From assembly GCF_012489685.1 (NCBI RefSeq), contig NC_080046.1:37411176-37475175 (forward strand): a stretch of 64,000 nt of DNA, read 5' to 3'. The translations under genes were made by a program, and so were the position numbers. Shown in pieces: positions 11,360 to 21,467 of this stretch. Position 1 is the first letter of the stretch. Every line of letters begins with the position of its first letter. The notes under the pieces were generated by a model that saw only the letters and a list, made by a program, of their open reading frames with translations, ran no database searches and had not been told where the DNA came from. This DNA comes from Lotus japonicus (taxonomy: Eukaryota; Streptophyta; Magnoliopsida; Fabales; Fabaceae).

Positions 11360-11622
11360 AGAAGTAAGTGGCTAAGATGGTGCGACTGCACGGAATGCCA
11401 ACCGATATCATTTCAAGCAGAGATCCGACGCATGTAATCGAGTCAGACGACATGAGGTTGAATGATGTTTTGTCTTTTGAGACGCCGATAGTTAGCAGTG
11501 GGGATAGAAGAGTGAAACAGTTAAGGGGAAAGCAGATTGCTTAAGTAAAGATTATGAGGAACAATGACACAGGCACTACTACATGAGAATTGGACGATAA
11601 GATCGAGGAACTGTATTCCGGA
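11360..11622 (+). pseudogene. Pol tail remnant of E2: integrase fragment fused to chromodomain
   Basis: The stretch matches E5 pol around the integrase signature (RLHG.PT.I.S.RDP). At about 11421-11429 it jumps to the chromodomain end (THVIE), skipping about 0.6 kb. The join lies in short microhomology (gatccga against gacccga). Several stops follow. It shows E2 descends from an autonomous Tekay element by internal deletion. Confidence 0.7.
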
Positions 11623-11664
11623 CTTTCTCAGAACTCTGAGTTTCGAGGACGAAACTTTCTTTTT

Positions 11665-11676
11665 GGAGGGGAGTAT
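11665..11676 (+). other. Polypurine tract of E2
   Basis: GGAGGGGAG followed by TAT lies directly before the 3' LTR at 11677. E5 (59786-59797) and E1 (4407-4396, minus) have the identical tract. Confidence 0.85.
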
Positions 11677-14600
11677 TGTAAGACCTGGATTTTCAGAACA
11701 AGTTAAGTTTCCGACTCACACGTAGAATCAGTGTAAGCGTGACAGGAGTTTGACATTTGAGAAAGATTAATGAAGAAGAAAGTTCAGGAATTTCTTGAGG
11801 AATGTTGCGTAGTTGTTTTCGGAGTTAGTGCGAGTCGTCTGCACACTTGCCTTAGGGCGAGCGTGTCCAGAATAGGCTATTTCGCTCTTAAAGCAACGTT
11901 TTGAGTGAGATTTCGAACTCAGGGAAAATTTAAAGATTCTCTTTATTTTTCCATCGACCAGCGTTTCATTTCGGAACTCTGGACTGTACGCACGATAGGT
12001 TTCACTTTTCGGATGTCCGCCGACGCTAATTTCTTTGCTTCGAAACCCTATTTTCGAGCAATGGATGAAGACTTTTTCTATTCGGGACTTCTAACAAAGA
12101 TTCCGTCCGCGTTGTCAGACTTGTTTCGACATTTCCAATCTTTCTTCTGTTGGAAGTTTTGTCGTCTGAGCATCACAGCAAAAAGTAGTTTTTCGGGGCA
12201 GATTAACCGACACCGCTTTTGAGTTTTTCGATATCGTATTTCCCAAATCCTAGATATTTGTTTTGAGTTCTGGAATTCTGACGCTAGAATCTCTCTTAGA
12301 ATTCCACGGTGATCGTGCTGCAAAAATCGGAATCGCGAAATTTTCATTTTCCCGCGATTTCGCCCGCCTATAAATAGGCGAAAAAGCAAAATATCTTCCA
12401 TTTTTCCTCCATTTGTGGCTGATTTCGTGGAGAGCAAGGGGGGAGGGGATTTCCGCGAAAACTTGACCAATCTTCGTGCAGTTCGTCCCTACTTCTAGGT
12501 ATCGAGGTAACTATCATGAATCCTGCCTCTGATTTCTGTTTCTGCGGAGTTTCTGAAGTCGTTTCTGTGCTCTAAGTTTTGAGCTTTTTCTAAAATTGTC
12601 CGATTTCTCTGATTTCTCGCTTGGGTTATGTTCCTTATGTTCCCCTGAGTCTAAAACCTCTGTCAGTAAACTCTGATTGCGATTCAGTTGTCCAGGATCT
12701 GAAAAATTGACTCAAAACTCTTTTTGTCTCACATTTCGAAACTTTATTGTCGAAAAGACTTAATCTGACTTCGTGCCTTTAGGATTTGTTGTCACGGAAG
12801 TCATGAGGATCGTTGCTGTCAAATTTGTTTTCAGAACTGATAACTTTGAAGTTTTGAGCCTTTATTTTGGACCAAAATGCCCCTGCGTAGTCGTATTTCG
12901 GCCCGATTGTCCGAAAATTGTTCTGACAGTTTCTTTGCCTTAGTTTTACCCTAAAACTACCTTGTGAATTGATTTGATCAAAGAAAAAGAGCCGAAGCCC
13001 TTTTTCCTTTGAGGCCGTGGACTATTTCCTTTAGGGGGGAGTTTTTCGGTTTCGAAAACTTGTCTTTTCGTACCTGATTGTCCTATTCTGAAGCTTTAAT
13101 GCTTTGTCTATCGTTTATGTATTGTATTGCGATCGAACTAATCGATATTGTTTGGATTCTGCTTTGTTTTCTCCGAGGTTCAGTTGAAGGAACTTTGGAA
13201 GGTTCAGAGCACTTGAGTGAAGGAGCTTGTGATTTCGAAGCTAGATCAGCTCGAGGTTAGGGCAACTTACTATATTTAGCCATGATTGCATGATAGGCGT
13301 CGATAAATTCGACTTATGCTTTATCTGATGTTGTTTATGATGATGAGTTGATGTTATGATGCTTTTCCATAACTTGTGATGTTGTGCTTTTGTTGGATTG
13401 AGCGTTTTGACGCGACTTCGGAGTGGAGATTCATTGATCTGGTAATCTTTGATATTTCGGGTTGGATGAACAACCCTAGGCAAGTTCAAATGTGGGGTTT
13501 GAGACTTAGCCATTTGTTGGGATTCGTTGGAATTCCTAGACTTTCCCCGGGAAATGTATTTTGGGTGGTTGACTTTTGGAAACTTAGAATGATAGAGCTT
13601 TGAAAAACTAAAGACTTGGGAAACTTAGACTTTGAGAAATAAACTCATAACTTGACTAATTCGAATTGAAACAATTTTTATTAACGTTTAAGCATAGGAG
13701 AACTGAAGGGGAAAATATTTACGAAAGGCGGGGAAAAGTTGACTTATGTTGTGGGTTTGGAGAGTTTGGAATTGGGGAAAGCCACTGAGGTGAGCTATGG
13801 TGATGATTGAAAGTCACCGAGTACTCTAGTACTCCTGGTAGTGTTGTTCGAGTCGTGTCGTATTGACCGGCACAGACTCTGGGTTTTGTTTGTGGGTTTT
13901 GTGGTGGGAGTTGTGTTGTATTGACCGACACTAACTCCAAGTCGTGTTGTATTGACCGACACTGACTCTGGTTTTGATAATCATATTGCACACGTGCATA
14001 TACGCGATGAAGTGCCAAGCAGAGTACTTCGGTATAACAGGAAGTAACGATCAGCCATGCAGAGTTGAATCGGTCCTGACTATATCTGGCACAACAGGAG
14101 GTAACGATCATCCATGTAGAGTTGCATCGTGCCTGTTGATGTTCGGCATAGCAAGCAGAAATGGTCAAACCATGTAGAGTTTGTATCGTCTTGACTATAG
14201 CCAAAGGTGATAAGCGACGCCCGAGCAGAAATGGTTAAACACGAGGCCAGTGTTACGACCGTCTCGAGGTGCCCAGCCTATAAGTGGCAATACCGTTGGT
14301 TTGTCCCGTCGCCAAGCAGAGTGACGTCGTTGATTTGTTCCGTCGCCAAGCAGAGTGACGTTGTTGATTTGTTCCGTCGCCAAGCAGAGTGACGTTGTTG
14401 TTTTGTTCCGTCGCCAAGCAGAGTGACGTTGTTGTTCTGTCCCGTCGCCAAGCAGAGTTACGTTATTCGGATATGTGTCAGCATATTCTGCACTGGCACA
14501 CAATGCATCTTATTATGACTGAATTGTGTAAGAGATTTGATAACATGCTATGTATAAACCTTAGGGTAAGCAGTGCATAACTTATATGTATATATACAAC

Positions 14601-15314
14601 ATATATATATACCCCCTTTATCGCATGTTGATTGTATATCTATTGTATTCTGTAAGTTGACCCTAGCGCCTTGGCTTTGTTTGTATGTTTGTGCTTGGGC
14701 GGTCGGCCTGCTGCCAGGCGTCCGTCAGCCGGTTCGTGATGATTCGTTGTGCGGGAAAGACCCGGAGCGGAACGACTATTACTGAAGCTTTCGACGAGGA
14801 CCCGGACTTCATGACTGTTCGAGGGAGGGTCGATGATAGTAGTGTGGGTTATGGGTGGTTAGAGCCTTTTGAGTTAGTTGTTACTGTAATAGCTCTGATT
14901 CGTCATTCATATTTTGGGACAGGGTAGGTTCCCGACGCATGGCTTTTGTGTGGTTCTCTTACTGAGGGATCACAGTGAGTCAGTCGGACCATAGGGGTCT
15001 TTGCTTAGGCCATTTTGAGGCCGACTTCCTCCTAGTGGTTTGTAATTATGATTTTCTCACTCACCCATCTGGATCTGTAACTATTTGCCTACGGGCACAC
15101 TACTTTGGAGTCACTGCGAGTGCGCGTGACGGGAGAGTGCAGCTGAGGTGGTACATGTGTATATATTTGTATATTGGTTAGTTAGTGTTGGGGTTATGTC
15201 TTTATTTCTCTATTGCTTGATTTAAAAGGAATCAAACGAAAAAAAAATTACCTGTTTTCCGCGTAAAGTTTACTTTTGGTTACTAAAGTGACACCTGGAA
15301 AACAGGGTGTTACA
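11677..15314 (+). mobile_element. 3' LTR of E2
   Basis: Length 3638 bp, aligned to the 5' LTR at a constant offset of 6738 with one difference seen (15304). It ends TGTTACA followed by the TSD gtcac. Confidence 0.95.
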
Positions 15315-15569
15315 GTCACTATTCGAATTAAAACTCGACTTATGTCCCTATTTCTTGTCCTTCACTAATTTTTATCCCCTTCAACATCAATTTATCAACA
15401 ACTTATAAGATAATCCTCATCTTAATATCTAACAATCCTTTATTATGGTCTTCTTCCTCAAAACTTCCCTCACTCAAACCTATTTACACTTACTGAAATC
15501 CCTAACACTTCGCACAAATCGAGACTTATCCTCTAGAAGATTAAATCATAACTATACCTCAAGGGACTT
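15315..15569 (-). mobile_element. E1 internal fragment between E2 and E3
   Basis: This stretch is the reverse complement of about 10870-11140 of E2 with scattered changes. It carries the E2 TSD on the left and the E3 TSD gactt (15565-15569) on the right. No coding frame. Confidence 0.8.
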
Positions 15570-16780
15570 TGAAGGTATGAAAAACGGTAGAAAGGGGGGG
15601 GGTTTGAAAACGTTTTCAAGATAAAACTTCCACCTTAAAGATTTTAACAAATCTTTTCGAGAACTAAGTGCTAAAGATAAGAGATAGAAAAGAACACAAG
15701 GATTTTTATCCTGGTTCACTTGATAAATCCCTCAAGCTAATCCAGTCCACCCGTTAAGGTGATTTCTTCCTTCTTAGAATGAAGGCAATCCACTAATCAG
15801 GTATGTGTTACAACTGCACTTGAAACCTACAAGTGACTAACAATACACTAACTTAGCTCACACTAAGATTCACTCTCTTAGTCTTCTCTAGGATCCGATC
15901 AACCTTGATCTCCTAAAGGAAAACTATACAACTGTATATGAAGTTCTTGTTTACAAAGAAAGTGCTTCTAAAAAGCTTATAGTAAACACAATGAAATTCA
16001 AGATGAAAGAAAGCTTAGAAGGATTTGAATATTTCTTGCGCGTGTGTAAATGCTTCTAGCCGCTTCTTTCAATCTTCAGCCTCTATTTATACTCCAAGGA
16101 TTAGGGTTGAACGTTGCATGGAAATGCTACCGTTGGAGGGCAGTTCTGGAAATTCCAGCTTCTGTTGTGGCTGAGGATGTTAGGTAGGTCGTCAGGATAG
16201 TACACTTTGTTTTTGTACTTTGGATAGTGACTTGACCTTAACCTCGTAGACTTCTGATCAGAGGAGCACTTCATGTTGGAACTTGTGAAGCTGATTGATC
16301 AGAGTCAGAGGGAAGCTTGGATCCTCTGACTGTTGTACCTTCTGATCTTCACTTCAGAGGATGAGTACATGGTCTTCAGAGCCAGTTTCTTCTGGACTTC
16401 AGAGTCTTCACTCTTCAGAGTCTGGATCGTCAGAGTCTTCTTCACCATCAGAGCTTCTGAGCCTTCAGAGTCTCTTGGTTGTCAGATCTTCTGGATCATC
16501 AGAGCTTCAAGTGAGCTGAGTCCTTATCAGAGCTTGATTTACTTCAGATCTTCTGAAGCTTTTCCACTGTTCAGACTGAACATGGACAATGCGAAAGCGA
16601 TGCTTGGGTCACTCTTTAAGCACAGTGCTTCTGATTTGTGTGAGATGAAATAGAGGTCAGAGCCTGTAAATAACACACTCAGAAAAACACGTTAGAGTAC
16701 CACAATTGTTCATATCAAAAGGTTAACTTGTAATCATCAAAACATAGAGTTGTACTACTAGATCAAAACTTGATCTTACA
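15570..16780 (-). mobile_element. 3' LTR of E3
   Basis: Length 1211 bp, minus-strand ends TGTAAGATC...ACCTTCA. A TATA box (minus TATAAATAG, 16090-16082) and a G tract on the plus strand (15595-15602) are present. The downstream part is rich in short CAGAG/CTTCAGA repeats. Confidence 0.93.
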
Positions 16781-16782
16781 AT

Positions 16783-16795
16783 CTCCGCCTTTTTG
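16783..16795 (-). other. Polypurine tract of E3
   Basis: Minus-strand AAAAAGGCGGAGA sits two bases from the 3' LTR. It follows CATCATC, as is typical of Sireviruses. Confidence 0.85.
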
Positions 16796-17516
16796 ATGAT
16801 GACAAAACTAAGATTTTTGATGAACAATTCTTAAACAATAAACTGAATTCACTCAGAGTTTAGGGATATAGAATAAGACTTATCCTGATGTGAATAGTTT
16901 ATCTTGCTCATTCTGAATTCAAGTCATTGCATGATTCTGAGCTTAGCTCCCCCTGAATCTAATACTTGATGAAAACGTTAGAAAAGTCTAGATTCTGAGC
17001 TAAATAATATAAGAGTTCAGAGTGAAAAACTTATGACATAGATGAATTGGAATAATCAGAGCGCATAAGTATTCAGAGTCAACGGACAAGGTATCAGAGT
17101 CTTGGGTATCAGAGTCAAACTAATATCACTTCAGAAGAAGTGAAATGTATTCCTTGTATTTGCCCAGTGACACATCTATGGTCATAAAGGTGGAACTCTT
17201 AAATTCTCCAAAATAAAAATAAATCACACTAACACAGCTTACACATCAAAAACTGGTTGTACTCCCCCTTTTTGTCATAAGCAAAAAGCCTGGGGTGTGA
17301 AAAACTTAGTTTGAAGTACAAGGTACTCCCCCTTAGAGAAGGTCTAAGTTTAAAATAAAACGATGCATGAAACAGAGTTAGGCGAATTAAAGAGAAGAGT
17401 TAATGCAAAAGAAGAACGTTTACCACCGGCCAAGGGAGTAAAGAGAAGCTTCAGTTACCAAGGACTTAACCTCGAGAAACTGTAGGAGCATTAACCGTCA
17501 GAGAGAAAGTGAAGCC

Positions 17517-17524
17517 TATATAAA
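17517..17524 (+). promoter_or_regulatory. TATA box of an antisense gene inside E3
   Basis: CCTATATAAAG lies 52 bases before the ATG at 17576, a normal distance for a plant promoter with a short leader. It is on the strand opposite to the Sirevirus RNA. Confidence 0.5.
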
Positions 17525-17575
17525 GCGATGAAGAAAAGGGTAAGCTTCACAACTCGATCAATACCATAATCAGAA

Positions 17576-17968
17576 ATGGCTTCATACATGGTTGCACTAG
17601 AAGAGCTCAGAAGGAAGGCCTTCGAGGAAGACATGTTCCTGAACATCCGGCACCCGGATGGTACACGAACAATACACGAGCTGACAACGACACTGCTTGA
17701 AGAGGACCTTTGTCCAGAGCTGGAAAAGGAACTGAAAGAATTCTTTTCCTTCGTGGAGGAAATCCAGGAGCTCAGCCAACTTGAGCTGAATTTGCTGGAA
17801 GAGAAGGAAGCTATGGAAAAGATGCTCAAGACGACAGAAGATAGTCTGGAGAGGGAGGAGCTTAACATCAGACTCAACAACATCCAGTATTCATTGGATC
17901 GTCTGGAGAAGGAGAGGGTAGAGCAGCGCCAAGAGTGCAGAAGAATGAGGAAGGATCCTCCATTCTAG
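17576..17968 (+). CDS. Antisense coiled-coil ORF in Sirevirus E3 (130 aa)
   Basis: This is an intact ATG-to-TAG frame on the strand opposite to E3, lying between the env-position ORF and the 3' LTR. The start MASYMVALEELRRKAFEED is followed by NIRHPDGTRTIHELT. The rest is largely a charged heptad-rich helix (ELEKELKEF, LLEEKEAMEKMLK, RLEKERVEQRQECRRM), so a coiled-coil protein is predicted. There is no signal peptide or membrane segment. A TATA box lies upstream (17517) and AATAAA follows at 18010-18015, 42 bases after the stop. It ends convergent with the env-position ORF (18121) without overlap. I do not recognise a function. The self-contained layout resembles the antisense aORF of Tat elements, though the proteins do not look alike. 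Confidence 0.6.
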   Translation: MASYMVALEELRRKAFEEDMFLNIRHPDGTRTIHELTTTLLEEDLCPELEKELKEFFSFVEEIQELSQLELNLLEEKEAMEKMLKTTEDSLEREELNIRLNNIQYSLDRLEKERVEQRQECRRMRKDPPF

Positions 17969-18009
17969 ATTTAGGGACAAATGTATGATGTAATAACATA
18001 AATTATATG

Positions 18010-18015
18010 AATAAA
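18010..18015 (+). terminator. Poly(A)-like signal after the E3 antisense ORF
   Basis: AATAAA lies 42 bases downstream of the TAG at 17966-17968 in an AT-rich stretch that separates two convergent ORFs. Confidence 0.45.
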
Positions 18016-18120
18016 GAAAAACATTTGCAAGCACAATGTCATTTATATATATATATGCAATGATAAACCAGAGTAAGTAATGCAAAGATAAAGTTAAGAA
18101 AAACGAAAGAAATCCTAAAA

Positions 18121-21030
18121 CTAAGGCTTGTCAGAGCGACGCAGGAGTTCCTGAAGAATTTGCTTCATGTCTGTCAGCAGAGTCTCATGAGTGTTGAGGC
18201 GTTGTTCCAAGATGTCAAGTCTGGAAGAACTTGGCTGTGTAGAGCTTGAAGGAACATTCTGAGCAGATTGATGATCTGGAGTGGAATCAGAAGCAGCAGG
18301 AGTGAAAACCACTGGTGCAAGAGCCTGACATCTAAGAGCTTCAGCTTCAGCTTCAAGTCTCTCAGCTTCTAATCTTACATTTTCAGCTTGTATAGCTGCT
18401 TGACGTGCAGCTTCTTCTGCTTGCTCTTTCTTTCTTCTGGCCTTTTCAACAGCTTCAAATAACTTAGTTCTTTCCTGTTGTTCATGCAGAGCCACCCTTC
18501 TTGTAAACCTCTGCTTAGCAGCTACTATCCTCTAATCCCTTTCTGCAATGAGATGACTCATCATAGCAGGAACCTGAGCAACTAACCAAGTACTCAGACT
18601 ATTCCATTCTTCAGCAACAGAGTCAGGATCCTCACTCAGGTCAGTATGACCTTTGACGTTGCGAATCATCAGTGAAGCTTCATGATTAAAAACACAGATG
18701 CACTCAGAGAGAGAGGTTGGTCTTAGGTAAGTGTAGGGAACAATGGATAGGTTGGTTTCAGGAGAGGTTGGGTGGTTGCTGCTATTTGCCTCAGAGGCAC
18801 CTTGAGGAGAACCAATGTTAAAGATATGAGCATTTGGTTCAGAGGTTCCAAGGTGAGGTTCAGAGGTTTCAACCAGAGGATGTGGTGATCTAACCGAAGA
18901 GTGGTTAGACACAGAGTGTGCTGGTTCTGGTTGAATTGGCTCTTGATGGACAGGGTCGGGTTGAGCTTGTTGAGCCAAAGGGTCTGCCTCAAGTAAAGGG
19001 CCAGCCAGGATAGGTTCATCTGGGTCAACTAGACGTTCAGGTCTAGGTCCAGGGTATCTCCTAGGGCTTGGGACCGTGAGGTAATATTCTGGGATAGCAG
19101 ACACTTTTTCTTTTCTAACCTCCATGAATTTACGATGTGATTCAGAGTTATTGGAAGGGGAGGAGTCAGCAACGTTGATTGGGAATGATACAGGAGTATA
19201 GGCACTGGAAGAATCTGTATCAGTGGTTCTGGCAACCGGATGTTCTGATGCTTTGGGGACAGAGTGATCAGACGTTCTGAGTTCAGGTTCTGGTTGGACA
19301 GGAATTGTGAGTGCAGGTTCAGAGGGTTCAAGAATTATGGGTTCAGAGGTTAATGGATTGTATTGAATGGTAATGGGTGAGGTTGGATCAGAGGTTCCGG
19401 TAGATTGGTTCTGAAGCATATTCCAAAGAGGTGCTTCGTTTGGAGAAGGTTGGAAAAATGAAGATCTTGGGGAATTGGGTGGAGAGGTGGTTTGTGCAGC
19501 AGATTGGGACTCTGGGATAGGAGTGAGTGGGTTTAAAGATCGTTTGAGCATAGCAGAGATGGGGAGTGCATCAAATGTATTTAAATCATCATCAGAAACA
19601 ACAATAGACTTACTTGATGATCGCACTGATGACCGAGTCACTCTGGAAGGAGTTTCAATCCTTCTGATCACTTGAGCAGCTGGTTCCACCCGGGTAGGCT
19701 TCTCCACAATTCTGACTTGTTTCATCTTCTTCTTTGGAGGAGAAGGACCATCTTCATTATGACCATCATTACCATCATCAGCATCATCAGGCAAAGTGGT
19801 TTCAGCATGCTTCCTCTTATCAGCCTTTTTCTTCTTCTTCAGAGGGACATCAGACTCCTCAGAGGATTCTTCTAAGACCATCTTCCTCTGAACTTTCTTC
19901 TTCGGAGGAGAGTCAAACTCTTGAGCTGGTGGCAATCGCCTAAAGAACTCATCTATATCAATCTCAAAGCCTTGTGCTCTTAGATCTTCAACGTAGCACC
20001 TGATAGCTTATGCGTTGTCTGCCTGAGTCCACAAGGGATAGTCATTCAGAGGGATTCTTCTTCTTCTGACTTCATCTGAAGTATCTTCATGAGCAGGGTC
20101 TATCCTTTTCTTGACCAATCCCAACTTCTTCAAAGATGTGGATGTGAAGACATCACTCACAATCATGGTCAGATTCTCTGTGCAGCCAGCCTTGGTCAGA
20201 TCCTCCACAAGTTTACTCTCAATGAAAAGATCTGAGAGAAGTCTTCCAAAAGGAATGTACTTGATAGTAGACTTGATGGATGCAGTGGTTCTGGACTTCC
20301 TGATGCATTCTTTCAGGTAAGAGAACAAGAAGAAAGGAAGACAGATCTTCTTCTTAGCCTGAATAAAGAATAGCATCGCATTTTGGCAGAAGTTGATGTA
20401 GTCAGGAGAACTGCCCTTTGGTCTCTGGTTGATACAGTTGAGCAGAATCTTGTGCCAGATTCTGAGCATAGGATGAAGATCCATCACCTTGTAATCGCTC
20501 TTGCCAGGTTTGTAGTTGGTGTAAAGAGCCTTGTTGGTTTCTTCCTTTGTTTTGGGTTTCAACTTGGATTCAGTCAGTTGAAATCTATACCCAGTTCCAG
20601 TGTGTGCACCCAGCAGATTCACAATAGATTTCTCCGTGATGATTATCCTCCTTCCAGCTATGTACGAAACCACCTGAGTATCATTACACTCAGCGTGTTT
20701 CCAGAATTCCTTGACCAATTTGTCATAAATTGGACCTTTAAGCCTGTTGAAATACTCTTCCCATCCCTGAACTTGAACTTCGGGACGAAGATCATACCCA
20801 TTTGCAGCTATATTATCCAGGTCGAATCTCCATTCAGCCAGCACTTGGAGTTCTTCCGGAGCATACACGCAGTGAACGTCACAGCCCCGTTCTGCAATCA
20901 GAATCATCTGCTCTTGAGCCGGAGCTTGAGTTGTCTGAACCTCAGGACCTGCCTGTCCTGTAGCTTGCCCTACTACCATATGAGGAAACCTGGTTGCACC
21001 TGTAGCTTCGTTTCTGTTTTGTCTCACCAT
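18121..21030 (-). pseudogene. Env-position ORF of E3 with two in-frame stops
   Basis: One frame of 970 codons runs from ATG 21030 to the stop at 18121, interrupted only by TAA 20010-20008 and TAG 18534-18532. The N-terminal 340 residues form a globular part (AEWRFDLDNIAANGYDLRPE; YIAGRRIIITEKSIVNLLG) resembling the 'putative plant transposon protein' domain. A nuclear-signal-like stretch (PPKKKVQRK, LKKKKKADKRK) and a long Ser/Pro/Glu region with repeated SEP follow. The C-terminus is a strong coiled coil (EAVEKARRKKEQAEEAARQ). Sireviruses often carry an extra ORF here, described as env-like. I see no clear signal peptide or membrane anchor in this one, so a viral envelope role is not supported by the sequence. 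Two stops make the present copy probably inactive. Confidence 0.7.
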
Positions 21031-21467
21031 CTTGAGCGGTTGAAAGTTTTGGGTAGAAAGGAAGATGAAGATGATGAATAGAGAGAGAGAAAGATCGTGG
21101 GTAAGAGGTTTTGAAAAAATGAAGAGAGAGAATGTAAAACCTTAAGTGTAGGAGAACGTGTGTGTATAGTGGGTTTTTAAAAGTAACCGTTGTTGATCAA
21201 AAAGCAAGTTAAAATCAACGGTTAAAAATTAAAGACATCATAGTAACAGTAAATACACATATCACACGCAGGAGAGAAGCACATCTACACTCATTATGAC
21301 AGACTGTCACACGGGCACAAGGAACTATGCATCAGAGAAACTGACACACGTTTACTGTCTCAGCTTCAGAGTCAGCACCAATGGGTACATACACTCTGAT
21401 AGAGTTACCTTCTGGACTAGACATCTTCTGATCAAGAAGTATCATAGTCAGAGGTTCTGATCCATCT

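Larger units (their letters stand above)
4939..15314 (+). mobile_element. E2: complete, very young non-autonomous Tekay-type element
   Basis: The element is flanked by the perfect TSD gtcac (4934-4938 and 15315-15319). Both LTRs are 3638 bp, with ends TGTAAGACC...GTGTTACA. Comparing them by eye I see one difference (G at 8566, A at 15304). The internal region is only 3100 bp: PBS, a shrunken gag with zinc knuckles, about 2 kb without coding sense, the last part of pol and a PPT. RT, RNase H and most of integrase are absent. Near-identical LTRs indicate very recent movement using enzymes from another element. Confidence 0.95.

Noticed and set aside
20383..21081. 232-codon plus-strand frame opposite the env-position ORF
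   Set aside because: It is the antisense shadow of the N-terminal half of the env-position ORF. No promoter, no conserved motif.
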